A DNA stretch of 64,000 nucleotides from Mesorhizobium sp. PAMC28654 (GCF_020616515.1 NZ_CP085135.1:3658001-3722000); one strand, 5' to 3'. Shown: positions 48,083 through 59,780, numbered from the stretch's first letter. Made by a program: numbers and translations. Notes: generated by a model from the sequence alone, not told the origin.

Positions 48083-49431
48083 TTGAACATTCTGGCGGAT
48101 CAGGCCCGAGGGGCGATACTTCTTTCGAAGCTGGACATGCGTACGGCCACGGTCGGGGTCGTTGGACTTGGTTATGTCGGGCTGCCGCTTGCGGCCGCAG
48201 CGGCGCGGGCCGGCTTCAAGGTGATCGGCTTCGACGTCGACAACAGCAAGGTTGAAAAATTGCGGAGCGGCCGATCCTACATGGGCGCCGTCAGCGACGA
48301 AGCTTTGCAGTCGGTCATGGCCGACGGATCGTTGCGGGCAACGTCCGATTTTTCGGTCTTTGCAGAATGCGATGTCATCTCGATCTGTGTGCCGACGCCA
48401 CTGACCAAGCAACGCGAGCCAGATCTCTCCTTCGTCGAGAATACGACACGCGCCATTGCCACGTATCTGAGGAAGGACCAGCTGATCATTCTGGAGTCCA
48501 CCACCTATCCGGCACGACCGACGAAGTGATGAGGCCCATTCTCGAAGCGCGTGGATACAGATCCGGGCGGGACTTTTTCCTCGGCTATTCGCCCGAGCGG
48601 GAGGACCCTGGAAGCGCGGGCTTCGAAACCGCCACCATTCCGAAGGTCGTTGCCGGTGACGGCCCGGTCGCCGCCAGGCTGGTCGCGCTCTTCTACGGGG
48701 CGATCGTCGAGACGGTCGTGCCCGTATCCAGTATCAAGGTGGCCGAAGTCGTGAAGCTGACCGAGAACATATTCCGCGCTGTGAACATCGCGCTGGTGAA
48801 CGAACTCAAGGTCATCTACGGCGCCATGGGAATCGATATCTGGGAGGTGATCGAGGCTGCCAAGACCAAGCCTTTCGGCTATATGCCGTTTTATCCAGGG
48901 CCCGGACTTGGCGGCCACTGCATACCGATCGATCCATTCTACCTGACGTGGAAGTCGCGCGAGTTCGAGGTTTCAACGAAATTCATCGAGCTTGCCGGCG
49001 AGATCAATGTTTCCATGCCGCACTATGTGATGTCGAAGCTGTCGGAAGCGCTGGACACGCGCCTTGGCATCCCTCTCAGCCAAGCGTCCATCCTGATCGT
49101 GGGTGTCGCTTACAAGAAGAATGTCTCCGATGTGCGCGAAAGCCCGGCGCTGAAGTTGATCGAGTTGCTGGAATCTCGCGCGGCCGACATCGCCTACCAT
49201 GATCCCCATGTCGCGCGCATACCGAAGACGCGCAAGCATCCGACGCTTGCCGGCAAGGACTGCATCCGCCTCAGCCGGGATTCGATCGGGGCCTATGACG
49301 CGGTCGTCATCGTCACCGACCACGACGGGATCGATTATGGACTGCTGGCCAATCATTCGCGATTGATCATCGATACGCGCAACGCCATGCAACGCAACGG
49401 CATTGTCTGTGATCGCGTCGTGAAGGCGTAA
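48083..49431 (+). pseudogene. Nucleotide-sugar dehydrogenase (UDP-GlcNAc/UDP-glucose 6-dehydrogenase type), frameshifted
   Basis: The N-terminal half has the NAD motif GVVGLGYVGLPLAAA and reads to LIILESTTYP. It then shifts at 48511-48512, where GG stands for an expected GGG, so the continuation GTTDEVMRPILEARGY is in another frame. The rest carries GPGLGGHCIPIDPFYLTWKSRE with the catalytic Cys, typical of WbpA/TviB-like enzymes. Restored length is about 449 aa. The start is a TTG at 48083 with GGAGG 5 nt upstream. If broken, the precursor uronate would have to come from another enzyme. A missing base in the read is equally possible. Confidence 0.82.
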
Positions 49432-49464
49432 GTCCGCCGCATCAAGCTAGCCGCGACGGGCCTC

Positions 49465-49833
49465 TCAGTTTCGCCCGTTGAATGCATTCTCGACATGCAC
49501 CGGCCAGCGCCAGGGCAGCACGGCGACCATGTCGAAGCGCATCGACAACTTGCCATAGTCGGACTGGCGCGACAGCCAGAGGTCGGGGCGCCCTCGATGC
49601 GACGCTCGGCCTGATGGCCGATCGCTTCCATGGCTTCCAGCAGCGTGCGACGCGCCTTGACCTCGACGAAGACAACCAGATCGCCGCGCCGCGCGATAAG
49701 ATCGATCTCGCCGAGCTTCGTGCGATGGCGGCGAGCCAGGATCCGGTAGCCCTTGAGCATCAACGCCGCCGCTGCCAGCCACTCGCCGCGATGGCCGCGC
49801 CGGTAGGCTTTCTGGCGGCTGGCGCTTGGGCGT

Positions 49834-49844
<11 letters not shown>
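49465..49844 (-). pseudogene. yraN: YraN family protein (UPF0102), frameshifted
   Basis: The N-terminal part ([49 protein letters not shown]) is a restriction-endonuclease-like fold typical of YraN. The frame breaks near 49584-49590, and the true C-terminus continues as [39 protein letters not shown] in another frame. The GTG start at 49844 overlaps the end of rsmI by 11 bp, the usual rsmI-yraN coupling. Restored length is about 126 aa. YraN has no firmly assigned function. This gene is widely kept, so an assembly error is a serious alternative. Confidence 0.82.
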
Positions 49845-50742
<898 letters not shown>

Positions 50743-50891
50743 CAGGCATTCTCCGTTCGGCCCTGTTTGGCATGGCTTGTCGCCGCTTGCAAAAGCCCAT
50801 GTCGATGTAACGCGCCCGCCATTCCTTTGCCACAGTAGGGAACGAAACCGGGATTGGCAGATTTAGCCCCTGATTCCCAAGGGAGGACAGG

Positions 50892-51077
50892 ATGGACAGC
50901 CTGAGAATACAGGACGCTTTCGAGCCCTACTATGTCGGCCGCCGGCGCTTTGCCTCACCCGTGGACAAGGCCCGGCCTGCCAAAGTCGATGAAAGCCAAG
51001 CCAGCAAACCGCCGACGAGCCGTTTGCCGTCTGACATCAGGCTTTCGAGCGAAACCGACAGCACGACGGAGCACTGA
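50892..51077 (+). CDS. Small conserved-looking protein (61 aa)
   Basis: GGGAGGACAGG immediately before the ATG is a strong ribosome-binding site. The product starts MDSLRIQDAFEPYYVGRRRFASP and is then Lys/Ser/Pro-rich and probably disordered. No known domain is recognised. It is followed 7 bp later by a second small frame of similar composition, so the two are likely co-expressed. Confidence 0.55.
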   Translation: MDSLRIQDAFEPYYVGRRRFASPVDKARPAKVDESQASKPPTSRLPSDIRLSSETDSTTEH

Positions 51078-51084
51078 CCGGACG

Positions 51085-51273
51085 ATGCCCAATAGATTCG
51101 ATATTTTCATCACCCGTCTTGAAACGCAGACCGCCCGCAATGGCGCTCCGCCGCATCCGATAGGCGATCAACAACGGGCCCGCCGCGACAAGAACGACCC
51201 CAAGCAGGCCCGTTCCGGCGAAACCCCTTCAGAGAAAGACCGCGCCAAACATCGCCACAAGCACGACGCCTGA
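51085..51273 (+). CDS. Small charged protein (62 aa)
   Basis: It starts MPNRFDIFITRLETQTARNG. The C-terminal half is very hydrophilic (RRDKNDPKQARSGE..RAKHRHKHDA), with His/Lys-rich ends that could bind metal or nucleic acid. The ribosome-binding site is weak (GGACG). Seven bases separate it from the preceding small gene. Function unknown, and real expression is plausible but unproven. Confidence 0.45.
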   Translation: MPNRFDIFITRLETQTARNGAPPHPIGDQQRARRDKNDPKQARSGETPSEKDRAKHRHKHDA

Positions 51274-51347
51274 CTTTTCCAGCGGGTGTTCTGGGCTGCA
51301 GGATCGCTACGCCTCGGGTGCGGAGGCCGGGTCACGGAAGGCTCGGC

Positions 51348-51671
51348 TTAGGCCAGATAGCTTGACGCGCGCACTTCCAGCAGGCGAACAAGAGCCGGAT
51401 CCATGAATTCATAATCATCGGGAATATCGAGGCAGATGATCCTGGCCTTCTTCAGGCTCGCCTTGAATTTCTTCTGCAGCTTGGCGCGATGCGCCTTTTC
51501 CATGACGAAGATGATATCGGCCCACGCGACCAGTTCGTTCGTCAGCGGCGTATCGGCATCGTGGTTTGTCCCCGCCGACGCGACCTCGATATTCCCAAAT
51601 TTGGAAAACACCTGCTCGGCGGTCGGGCTGCGCAAGCGGTTCTGACTGCAGACGAAGAGGACTTTCTTCAA
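51348..51671 (-). CDS. Low-molecular-weight protein-tyrosine-phosphatase-like protein
   Basis: This 107-aa protein has a phosphate-binding loop CSQNRLRS (C-x5-R-S, Cys8 and Arg14) at the N-terminus and a C-terminal DIPDDYEFMDP segment that could hold the general-acid Asp. It is shorter than the usual 150 aa and belongs to a compact branch seen in many bacteria. The substrate is unknown. It lies 6 bp after hemW and is probably co-transcribed with it. Confidence 0.8.
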   Translation of the reverse strand: MKKVLFVCSQNRLRSPTAEQVFSKFGNIEVASAGTNHDADTPLTNELVAWADIIFVMEKAHRAKLQKKFKASLKKARIICLDIPDDYEFMDPALVRLLEVRASSYLA

Positions 51672-51677
51672 TGGTGT

Positions 51678-52841
51678 CTATCGCGCCAGATCAGCCACCA
51701 CGGCATCGAGCACGATCATGCCGGCCGGGGTGGCGCGCAGACGGGTATTGCCGATCGACGCCACCAGCCCCTCGCCCTGCAGCATCGACAGACGCGCGCT
51801 CGACAGACCGCGCCCGGAAAACGCTTCGTAGCGGGAGAGGTCGATGCCCTCGGCAAGCCGCAGGCCCATCAGCAGGAATTCGTCGGCTTCTTCCGAGCGC
51901 GTCAAGACCTCGCCGCCGGTGATGCCGTGGCCCTTGGCCTCGACCAGATTGGCCCAGGTTTCCGGCATCCTCTCGGCGATCGTCACCACGCGACGCCCGC
52001 TTTCGACGAAGCGGCCATGCGCGCCGGGGCCGACGCCGACATATTCGCCATAGCGCCAATAGGTCAGATTGTGCCGGCTCTCGGCGCCCGGCCTGGCGTG
52101 GTTGGAAATCTCATAGGCCGGCAGCCCATGCGCCGTCGTGATCTCCTGCGTCAACGCATAGAGATCGGCGGCATGGTCATTGTCGGGAATGATGAATTTC
52201 TTCGCCGCGTGCAGGGCGTGGAAGGGCGTACCTTCCTCGATGGTCAACTGATAAAGCGACAGATGATCGGCGGCGTGGCCGATCGCCTGTTCGAGCTCGG
52301 CCTGCCAGTCTTCCGGGGTCTGGCCCGGCCGGGCATAGATGAGATCGAAAGACAGCCGCGGAAAGATTTCGCGCGCCAGGCCGATCGCATGGAGTGCCTC
52401 CGACACATTGTGTAGCCGACCAAGGAAACGCAAATCCTTGTCGTTCAGCGCCTGCACGCCGAGCGAAACGCGGTTGACGCCGGCTGCCCGGTAGCCGCGA
52501 AACCGCTCGGCCTCGACCGATGACGGGTTGGCTTCCAGCGTCACCTCGATGCCATCAGGCACCGTCCAGTTCTTCGCGACGGCGTCCAAAACCCTGGACA
52601 CCGTTTCCGGCTTCATCAGCGACGGCGTGCCGCCGCCGAGAAAAACGCTGGTGACCTCGCGCGGACCGGTGCGCTGGCGCATCGTCGCCAGTTCCGCCTC
52701 GAAGGCGCTGGCAAAACGGTCCTGGTCGACCGGCTGGTGGCGGACATGGCTGTTGAAATCGCAATAGGGGCATTTGGCCGCGCAGAACGGCCAATGGATG
52801 TAGACGCCGAAGCCGGGGCTACGGTCGAGCAGCATGCTCAT
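51678..52841 (-). CDS. hemW: Radical SAM heme chaperone HemW
   Basis: This 387-aa protein has the radical-SAM cluster motif [16 protein letters not shown] (Cys20, Cys24, Cys27), LGGGTPSLM, and the HemW C-terminal domain. It is long misannotated as a coproporphyrinogen III oxidase, but the family lacks the fourth CxxxCxxCxC cysteine of HemN; here Phe follows, consistent with HemW. It inserts heme into target proteins. Its start overlaps the rdgB stop (ATGA), as in many alphaproteobacteria. Confidence 0.92.
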   Translation of the reverse strand: MSMLLDRSPGFGVYIHWPFCAAKCPYCDFNSHVRHQPVDQDRFASAFEAELATMRQRTGPREVTSVFLGGGTPSLMKPETVSRVLDAVAKNWTVPDGIEVTLEANPSSVEAERFRGYRAAGVNRVSLGVQALNDKDLRFLGRLHNVSEALHAIGLAREIFPRLSFDLIYARPGQTPEDWQAELEQAIGHAADHLSLYQLTIEEGTPFHALHAAKKFIIPDNDHAADLYALTQEITTAHGLPAYEISNHARPGAESRHNLTYWRYGEYVGVGPGAHGRFVESGRRVVTIAERMPETWANLVEAKGHGITGGEVLTRSEEADEFLLMGLRLAEGIDLSRYEAFSGRGLSSARLSMLQGEGLVASIGNTRLRATPAGMIVLDAVVADLAR

Positions 52842-53485
52842 GCCGAACCCAATCTGGCGCGAGCGAATTTCTGGTACGCACGGGCGCGGTGCGACAGGGC
52901 CGTCGACTGGCCGGGCTTCCAGCCGTGTTTTTCCTCGGCGCTCATCTCGCCGAAGGTTTTTTCGAAACCGTTGGGCAGGAACACCGGGTCATAGCCGAAG
53001 CCGATGTCGCCACGTGGCGGCCAGACCAGCGTGCCTTCGGCCTCGCCGCGATAATATTCGGCCTCGCCGTCAGGAAAGGCGAGGCAAATGACGGCGACAA
53101 AGCGCCCTTTGCGCTGCGCCGGCTCGGCGGCGCCGACTTCCTGGAGCGCCACTTCGGTGCGCTGCATGGCCATGCCGAAATCGCGCGAACCGTCAGCTGT
53201 TTCGGCCCAATTGGCGGTGTAGACGCCTGGCGCGCCGTCGAGAGCATCGACGCACAGGCCGGAATCGTCAGACAGCGCCGGCAGGCCGGTTGCCCGGGCG
53301 GCGGCAAGCGCCTTGATGTAGGCGTTTTCCTCAAAAGTCGTGCCGGTCTCGTCAGGTTCTGGCAAGCCGTAGTCCCTGGCCGATTTCGCCTCGAAGCCGA
53401 ACGGCCCCATCAGGTCGGCGAATTCGCGCAGCTTGCCGGCATTGTGGCTGGCGACGACGATCTTTTTTCCGTCAAGCGTATGCAT
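52838..53485 (-). CDS. rdgB: Non-canonical purine NTP pyrophosphatase (XTP/dITP)
   Basis: This 215-aa house-cleaning enzyme hydrolyses ITP, dITP and XTP to monophosphates. Motifs are [45 protein letters not shown] and SHRARAY. I chose the ATG at 53485 ([13 protein letters not shown]), which shares a base with the stop of the VOC gene upstream (TGATG). It is coupled to hemW downstream. This is the expected rph-rdgB-hemW neighbourhood. Confidence 0.94.
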   Translation of the reverse strand: MHTLDGKKIVVASHNAGKLREFADLMGPFGFEAKSARDYGLPEPDETGTTFEENAYIKALAAARATGLPALSDDSGLCVDALDGAPGVYTANWAETADGSRDFGMAMQRTEVALQEVGAAEPAQRKGRFVAVICLAFPDGEAEYYRGEAEGTLVWPPRGDIGFGYDPVFLPNGFEKTFGEMSAEEKHGWKPGQSTALSHRARAYQKFARARLGSA

Positions 53486-53895
53486 CAAAGGCCCCAGATT
53501 CTTGGCTCGGCGAATTCGATCGAATTGCCCGAGGGGTCGCGTATATAGATCGAACGGCCGCCTTGTGGCCATTCGAATTCGCTCTCGATGACAATCTTCT
53601 TCGCCTCAAGATGCGCCTTCCAGCCGGCGATTTCCATGGCGCTGGCGGCAAAGCAGAGATGACCTCCGCCGACAGTGCCATGCGCAGGCACTTTCAGTCT
53701 CGCGTCGGGTGCGGGCGGCACTTTCGTCGCCTCGGCGTTGAAGATGAGTAGCACGCCGGCGCCACAGCGAAAGAAAAGGTGCCGGCCTTCGACCTTGCCG
53801 AGGAGGTGGAGGCCGAGGATATCGGTGTAGAATTCTTCCGCGGCCGCCAGATCGGTGACGTAGAGGGCTGATTCCAGAATTGCTGAGGGAGTCAC
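53485..53895 (-). CDS. VOC (glyoxalase/bleomycin-resistance) family protein
   Basis: This 136-aa protein has two beta-alpha-beta-beta-beta units. The segments [20 protein letters not shown] and [20 protein letters not shown] carry typical metal-ligand positions (His in VGGGHLCF and Glu in IEFAEP). It may be a lyase, dioxygenase or binding protein. The start is a GTG at 53895, next to a palindromic repeat. Its stop overlaps the rdgB start, so it is inserted into the usual rph-rdgB-hemW gene order and co-translated with it. Confidence 0.85.
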   Translation of the reverse strand: MTPSAILESALYVTDLAAAEEFYTDILGLHLLGKVEGRHLFFRCGAGVLLIFNAEATKVPPAPDARLKVPAHGTVGGGHLCFAASAMEIAGWKAHLEAKKIVIESEFEWPQGGRSIYIRDPSGNSIEFAEPRIWGL

Positions 53896-53899
53896 GAAG

Positions 53900-54057
53900 C
53901 GCCCCCCTCTGCCCTGCCGGGCATCTCCCGCTCAAGTGGGGAGATTGGCTGTATCAAATGCCTCCGCCAAACCTCACAGCCGTAGAAAGTGCGCCGACTT
54001 TGAAGCCTCCAATCTCCGCCCTTGAGCGGGAGATGCCCGGCAGGGCAGAGGGGGGCG
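53900..54057. repeat. Long palindromic repeat with perfect 37-bp arms
   Basis: Positions 53900-53936 and 54021-54057 are exact reverse complements over 37 bp (CGCCCCCCTCTGCCCTGCC.. arm). Inside, GGGGAGATTGG (about 53938-53948) pairs imperfectly with CCAATCTCCGCC (about 54009-54020). The loop is about 60-70 nt. It lies between rph and the VOC gene and is the same family as 29656-29894. It could block transcription between these genes. Confidence 0.85.
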
Positions 54058-54077
54058 TTCAAGCTCGGCATTTAAAA

Positions 54078-54794
54078 CTAAGCCACCGCCATCTGCTGCA
54101 GGCTGACCAGGCGCTGGATGCCCTTCTTGGCCAGGCCCATCAGGGACGCGAACTGCTCTTCGGAGAAGGGTTCGCCCTCGGCCGTGCCCTGGATCTCGAC
54201 GATGCCGCCCTTGCCGGTCATGACGAAATTGGCGTCGGTTCCGGCGGAGGAGTCCTCCACATAGTCGAGATCGATGACCGGCTGGCCGTCATGGATGCCG
54301 CAGGAGATGGCCGCCACGTGATCCTTCAGCACCTTGGCGACGCTGGCCATCTGCCGCGCTTCCATCCAGCGCAGGCAGTCATACAGCGCCACCCAGCCGC
54401 CGGTGATCGAGGCCGTGCGGGTACCGCCATCGGCCTGGATCACGTCGCAGTCGACGGTGATCTGCTGTTCGCCCAGCGCCTGCAGGTCGACAACCGCGCG
54501 CAGCGAGCGGCCGATCAGCCGCTGGATTTCCAGCGTGCGGCCGCCCTGCTTGCCGGCGGAAGCCTCGCGGCGCATGCGCTCGCCGGTCGAGCGCGGCAGC
54601 ATGCCGTATTCCGCCGTCACCCAGCCCTTGCCCGAATTGCGCATCCAGCCCGGCACCTTCTCCTCGAGGCTCGCCGTGCACAGGACATGCGTGTCGCCGA
54701 ACTTCACCAGGCATGAGCCTTCGGCGTGCTTGGAGACGCCGCGCTCGAAGGAGATGGCGCGCATTTCGTCGAATTGGCGTTTGGAGGGGCGCAT
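54078..54794 (-). CDS. rph: Ribonuclease PH
   Basis: This 238-aa phosphorolytic 3' exoribonuclease trims tRNA 3' ends as a hexameric ring. It shows [59 protein letters not shown] and [19 protein letters not shown], all standard. The length is full. It is divergent from hrcA, the usual order in rhizobia. Confidence 0.96.
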   Translation of the reverse strand: MRPSKRQFDEMRAISFERGVSKHAEGSCLVKFGDTHVLCTASLEEKVPGWMRNSGKGWVTAEYGMLPRSTGERMRREASAGKQGGRTLEIQRLIGRSLRAVVDLQALGEQQITVDCDVIQADGGTRTASITGGWVALYDCLRWMEARQMASVAKVLKDHVAAISCGIHDGQPVIDLDYVEDSSAGTDANFVMTGKGGIVEIQGTAEGEPFSEEQFASLMGLAKKGIQRLVSLQQMAVA

Positions 54795-54875
54795 TCGGGC
54801 TTCTTTCTTGTCATTTTTCGGAATCGTGGCCGGCTTGTAACCGCACCAAGCCCATGGCGCAAAGGAAAATGGCCG

Positions 54876-54915
54876 GGCGATCCGACACAGACGCCGGCGA
54901 TCTGATACAGACGCC
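54876..54915. repeat. Two-copy 20-bp tandem repeat between rph and hrcA
   Basis: GGCGATCCGACACAGACGCC is followed directly by a second unit differing at two positions (T for C at 54902... and at 54905). It lies in the divergent promoter region, 57 bp upstream of the hrcA start. It could be a slippage product or a pair of binding sites. Confidence 0.6.
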
Positions 54916-54971
54916 GGGTTGCGCGGATGCAGCCGAAGTCTATATCCTTGTGATGGAGGTTTTTGGCACGC

Positions 54972-56057
54972 ATGACCAAAGCAGTCGCCGATCCCATTAT
55001 GCAATCGCCCGCTCTTCAATCGCTGGACATGCGTTCGCGCGACATCTTCCGGCGCATCGTCGATTCCTACCTGAAGGATGGCGAACCCGTGGGCTCGCGC
55101 AGCCTGTCGCGCATCCTGCCCTCCTCGCTGTCGCCTGCCACCATCCGCAACGTGATGAGCGACCTGGAACATCTGGGCCTCATCTACGCTCCGCACATCT
55201 CGGCCGGCCGGCTGCCGACCCAGGCCGGTCTGCGCTTCTTCGTCGACGCCTTCATGGAACTCGGCGACCTCTCGGACGAGGAACGCCGCGCCATCGAGGC
55301 GCAGGTGCGCGCTTCCGGTTCGGGCGCCACGCTGGAACACATGCTGACCGAAGCCAGCCAGATGCTGTCGGGCATGTCGCGCGGTGCCGGCCTTGTGCTC
55401 GCCACCAAGAACGAGGTGGCGCTGAAGCATATCGAGTTCATCCAGCTCGAGCCGACCAAGGCATTGGCGGTGCTGGTGTCGCAGAATGGCGATGTCGAAA
55501 ACCGGGTTGTCGACCTGCCGGCGGGCATCACCCTATCGCAGCTGCACGAGGCCTCGAATTTCCTCAACGCCCACATTCGCGGCCGCACGCTGGCCGAGGC
55601 GCGGGTCGAGATCGCCCGCATCAAGGAAGAGACCAGGGCGGCGCTGGACACGCTGTCGCAGGATCTGGTCGAGAAGGGGCTGGCGGTGTGGGCAGGTGCT
55701 GATAGCGGCCTGCCGGCACGCCTCATCGTGCGCGGCCGCGCCAATCTGCTCGAGAATGTCACGGCACAGGCCGACATCGAACTCTTGCGGCATCTGTTCG
55801 AGGACATGGAGACGCAGGACGGGTTGATTCAGCTGCTCGATCTGGCCGAGGAAGGATCGGGCGTGCGCATCTTCATCGGCTCGGAAAACAAGCTGTTTTC
55901 GCTGTCGGGTTCGTCGCTGGTCGTTGCCCCCTATCGTGACAAGGACGCTCGCGTCATCGGCGCGCTCGGCGTCATCGGCCCGACGCGGCTGAACTATGCG
56001 CGCATCGTGCCGATGGTCGATTATACGGCGCAACTGATTTCCCGCATGCTGCGTTAG
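54972..56057 (+). CDS. hrcA: Heat-inducible transcription repressor HrcA
   Basis: This 361-aa protein has an N-terminal winged helix ([48 protein letters not shown]) and the HrcA dimerisation/core domain. HrcA represses groESL and sometimes dnaK by binding CIRCE and depends on GroEL for activity. I saw no CIRCE sequence in its own upstream region. The ATG at 54972 is preferred over the TTG at 54963; GGAGG lies 12 nt ahead. grpE, the frequent next gene, is not the immediate neighbour here. Confidence 0.95.
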   Translation: MTKAVADPIMQSPALQSLDMRSRDIFRRIVDSYLKDGEPVGSRSLSRILPSSLSPATIRNVMSDLEHLGLIYAPHISAGRLPTQAGLRFFVDAFMELGDLSDEERRAIEAQVRASGSGATLEHMLTEASQMLSGMSRGAGLVLATKNEVALKHIEFIQLEPTKALAVLVSQNGDVENRVVDLPAGITLSQLHEASNFLNAHIRGRTLAEARVEIARIKEETRAALDTLSQDLVEKGLAVWAGADSGLPARLIVRGRANLLENVTAQADIELLRHLFEDMETQDGLIQLLDLAEEGSGVRIFIGSENKLFSLSGSSLVVAPYRDKDARVIGALGVIGPTRLNYARIVPMVDYTAQLISRMLR

Positions 56058-56196
56058 GGTATATTGGTATTCAGGTGATGCCGGCCTGCAAACGGCTGAT
56101 ACCCGCGCTTCCGGTGCTCACGTACGAAAGTACACTCCGCTCCGGTTCTCGCAAGCCACCATTTTCGGTGCGGCCTGACCTGAATATCAATACACC
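56058..56196. repeat. Palindromic element between hrcA and a small gene
   Basis: GGTATATTGGTATTCAGGT (56058-56076) pairs with 56178-56196 at 17 of 19 positions. The 101-bp interior contains an imperfect GTAC-centred hairpin (CACGTACGAAAGTACACTC, around 56119-56137). It occupies almost all of the intergenic space and starts directly at the hrcA stop. Confidence 0.65.
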
Positions 56197-56231
56197 TTAT
56201 CCCCAGCAGATCGCTGACAAGGAGAAAAACA

Positions 56232-56429
56232 ATGGCGCTCGAAGAGATCAAGGCCCAGATCAGCCTGTTGCTCGAGGAGATGGTCAACCAGCCCGAGGAC
56301 CAGCACGAAGTGCAGGAGCAACTGCGCGAAAAGCTCAGGGCAATGCGCGCCATGGGCCTGCCGTTGCCGGCCGATCTGGTGGAACTGGAAAAGCGCCTCG
56401 ACGACGATTTCTACGCAGCCGGAAGCTGA
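56232..56429 (+). CDS. Small conserved helical protein (65 aa)
   Basis: AAGGAG (56218-56223) 8 nt before the ATG is a clear ribosome-binding site. The product MALEEIKAQISLLLEEMVNQ.. is acidic and predicted almost entirely alpha-helical with a heptad-like pattern, so it probably oligomerises or binds a partner. A segment RAMGLPLPADLVELEKRLDDDF follows. No named family is recognised. Its position after hrcA and a palindrome suggests a separate transcript. Confidence 0.7.
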   Translation: MALEEIKAQISLLLEEMVNQPEDQHEVQEQLREKLRAMRAMGLPLPADLVELEKRLDDDFYAAGS

Positions 56430-56517
56430 ACCGCACATCCATTCAACTCCTCGTGTAAGCGGAACGACCGCCGTCGCCACCCGTTTCCTGTTTCGCGACC
56501 GATCCGCGGAGGACAGG

Positions 56518-57867
56518 ATGATCCGATTTGCCGGCCCGGCAGCGATTTCCGCCGCTTTCTTTCTCACCACGACGGCATTCGCCCAACAGGCGGATTCTCA
56601 AGTGCTGAAGGGCCCGGCGGCCTTTGGCGACTGGCGTGCCGACAGGCCCGGCGTGCGGCGCCTTATCAAGCCGGAAGATTTGCCGAAAGCCTATGCCACG
56701 AAATCCGCATCGAACGGTGCTGGCCTCGTGGACAGGCCGAAAGGCGCCATGCCGCAACTGCCGCCTGGCTTCTCGGCCCAGCTGATCGCGTCGGGCATCG
56801 ACAATCCACGCGTCGTCCGCATCGCGCCGAACGGTGACCTGTTCGTCGCCGACAGCGAGGCAAACCAGATACGCGTCTATCGTCTGGCCGAGGGCAGCGC
56901 GAAGCCTGCCGACACAATCTTCGCCGATGGCCTGACCCAACCCTATGGGATTGCCTTTTATCCGGCGGACAACCCGCAATGGGTCTATGTCGCCAACAGC
57001 GACAGCATCGTTCGCTTCCCCTATCAAACCGGTGACATGAAGGCCTCTGGCGCGCCGGAAGTCCTCGTCGACAATATCCCTTCGAACCATCACTGGACGC
57101 GCGATATTGCCTTCTCGCCCGACGGCAAGACGCTCTATCTGTCGGTCGGCTCGGGATCGAACGTCGCCGAGGGCATGGCGAAGAGGCCGCAGGGCGGGCT
57201 CGACGCATGGATCAAGTCGAAGCCTCTCGGCGCCACCTGGGGTTCGGAAGGCGGCCGCGCGGATGTGCTGGCCTTTGATCCGGACGGCAAGAACCGACGG
57301 ATCGTTGCCACCGGCCTGCGCAATTGTTCGGGCATGACCGTCCAGCCAGCCACGGGCGCGCTCTGGTGCGTCGTCAACGAGCGCGACGCGCTGGGCGACA
57401 ATGTGCCTTTCGAATATGCGACGGCCGTCAAGGAAGGCGCCTTCTATGGCTGGCCCTGGTATTATATCGGCAAGAACGAGGACCCGCGCCACAAGGGCGA
57501 GCGCCCCGACCTTGCCGGCAAGGCTGATATCCCCGACGTGCTGATGCAGGCGCATTCCGCGCCGCTCAACATCACTTTCTACACCGGCAAGAGTTTTCCG
57601 GCGGAGTACCGGGGCGATGCATTCGTCACCTTGCACGGCTCCTGGAACCGGGCCAACAGGACCGGCTACAAGGTCGTCAGGCTGCTGTTCAAGGACGGCA
57701 AGCCGACCGGCGAATATGAGGATTTCATGACCGGCCTCGTCACCTCCAGTGGCGACGTGTGGGGGCGGCCTGTCGGCGTCGCCGTGGCCAAGGACGGGGC
57801 GCTTATCGTCACGGAGGATGGCAACGGCACCATCTGGCGCATCACACACGGTAGTGGTCCGTCCTGA
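56518..57867 (+). CDS. PQQ-dependent sugar dehydrogenase, sorbosone dehydrogenase type
   Basis: This 449-aa beta-propeller protein has a signal peptide ([17 protein letters not shown], cleaved near residue 23). Repeats such as [32 protein letters not shown] and [13 protein letters not shown], and the C-terminal [17 protein letters not shown], match the L-sorbosone/soluble glucose dehydrogenase family. It would oxidise an aldose or related aldehyde in the periplasm. PQQ use is assumed from the family. AGGACAGG precedes the ATG. It is a single gene. Confidence 0.85.
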   Translation: MIRFAGPAAISAAFFLTTTAFAQQADSQVLKGPAAFGDWRADRPGVRRLIKPEDLPKAYATKSASNGAGLVDRPKGAMPQLPPGFSAQLIASGIDNPRVVRIAPNGDLFVADSEANQIRVYRLAEGSAKPADTIFADGLTQPYGIAFYPADNPQWVYVANSDSIVRFPYQTGDMKASGAPEVLVDNIPSNHHWTRDIAFSPDGKTLYLSVGSGSNVAEGMAKRPQGGLDAWIKSKPLGATWGSEGGRADVLAFDPDGKNRRIVATGLRNCSGMTVQPATGALWCVVNERDALGDNVPFEYATAVKEGAFYGWPWYYIGKNEDPRHKGERPDLAGKADIPDVLMQAHSAPLNITFYTGKSFPAEYRGDAFVTLHGSWNRANRTGYKVVRLLFKDGKPTGEYEDFMTGLVTSSGDVWGRPVGVAVAKDGALIVTEDGNGTIWRITHGSGPS

Positions 57868-57971
57868 CCCGTGGTCAAGCGTGTGCTGGTGCAAACGAAT
57901 CCAGCCCTCAGGGAATTCACGTCCCGCCTGGTATCTGGCAAAAGTCAGCGGTAGTCCTGAAAGCGACCCTC

Positions 57972-58587
57972 ATGACCCTCACCGGATTCCTTGCCTATAG
58001 CGCAGCGCTCGGCGTTGCCGCCGCCATTCCCGGTCCAGGCCTGACCGCACTGATTGCGCGCGCGCTCGGCTCCGGCTTCCGCTCGTCACTGGCCATGTCC
58101 TTCGGGCTGATGCTTGGCGATCTCACCTATCTCACCGCCGTGGTGCTTGGTTGCCTTTGTCGCCCACACGTTCGGCATGGTCTTCCTGGCGATCAAATGG
58201 CTGGGCGTCGCCTATCTCGCCTTCCTCGGCTGGCGCTTCTGGACCAGCGGGATCACCCCGGAAACAGTGGAAGCGAAGAAGGGCAAGGGCGGGCTGATGT
58301 CGAGTTTTGTCGCCGGCCTCACGGTCACCCTCGGCAATCCCAAGACGATGATCTTCTATCTCGCCATCACACCCACCATCGTCGATCTGAAGACAATCAC
58401 GCTGGCCGACTACGGCATTCTCGTCGCGATCACCATTGTTGTTCTGCTGGTCGTTCTGGTTCCCTATCTGGCGCTGGCGGCCAAGGCGCGCTGGTTCCTG
58501 AAATCGCCGCGCGCCTTGCGGGCGCTCAACCGCACCGCCGCCGTTTTCATGGTTGGCGCGGCGGCGGCGATCGCTGCTCGCCAATAA
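57972..58587 (+). pseudogene. LysE/RhtB family exporter, frameshifted
   Basis: The N-terminal frame is [36 protein letters not shown], the classic LysE start with the PGP motif. After LTAVVLG, near 58145-58152, the sequence moves to another frame and continues [30 protein letters not shown] and [15 protein letters not shown]. Restored length is about 205 aa with five to six membrane helices. As read, the first product ends in unrelated sequence and cannot form a transporter. A base-calling error is the alternative. It would export amino acids or homoserine lactone-like compounds. Confidence 0.85.
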
Positions 58588-58766
58588 GAACATTTGCGCC
58601 AAATCATTCCAGATGGAGCCTGCTTCAGGAAATGCTTTTCCGAGGCGGGCGCGTTTTGAGCACATGCCCCACTCGGATATTTTCGACCGACAGCTTATCT
58701 TGCGCGGCTGAAAGCCGTATCTTGCGAGGCTTGAATCCACTGCCTGAAATCCTGGGAGCGAAACCG

Positions 58767-59747
<981 letters not shown>

Positions 59748-59780
59748 TGTCCGGGCGGCGTGGGTAACCCCCAGGCCGCC

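Noticed and set aside
47805..48086. A 93-codon frame in the polysaccharide control region
   Set aside because: It overlaps a hairpin and the likely promoter of the dehydrogenase gene, lacks a ribosome-binding site, and shows no protein-like pattern.
51678..52841. Coproporphyrinogen III dehydrogenase (HemN) annotation
   Set aside because: The cluster motif and domain layout fit HemW; the residues that distinguish true HemN are absent.
54795..54971. CIRCE element controlling hrcA
   Set aside because: No TTAGCACTC-N9-GAGTGCTAA-like inverted repeat could be found in the rph-hrcA gap.
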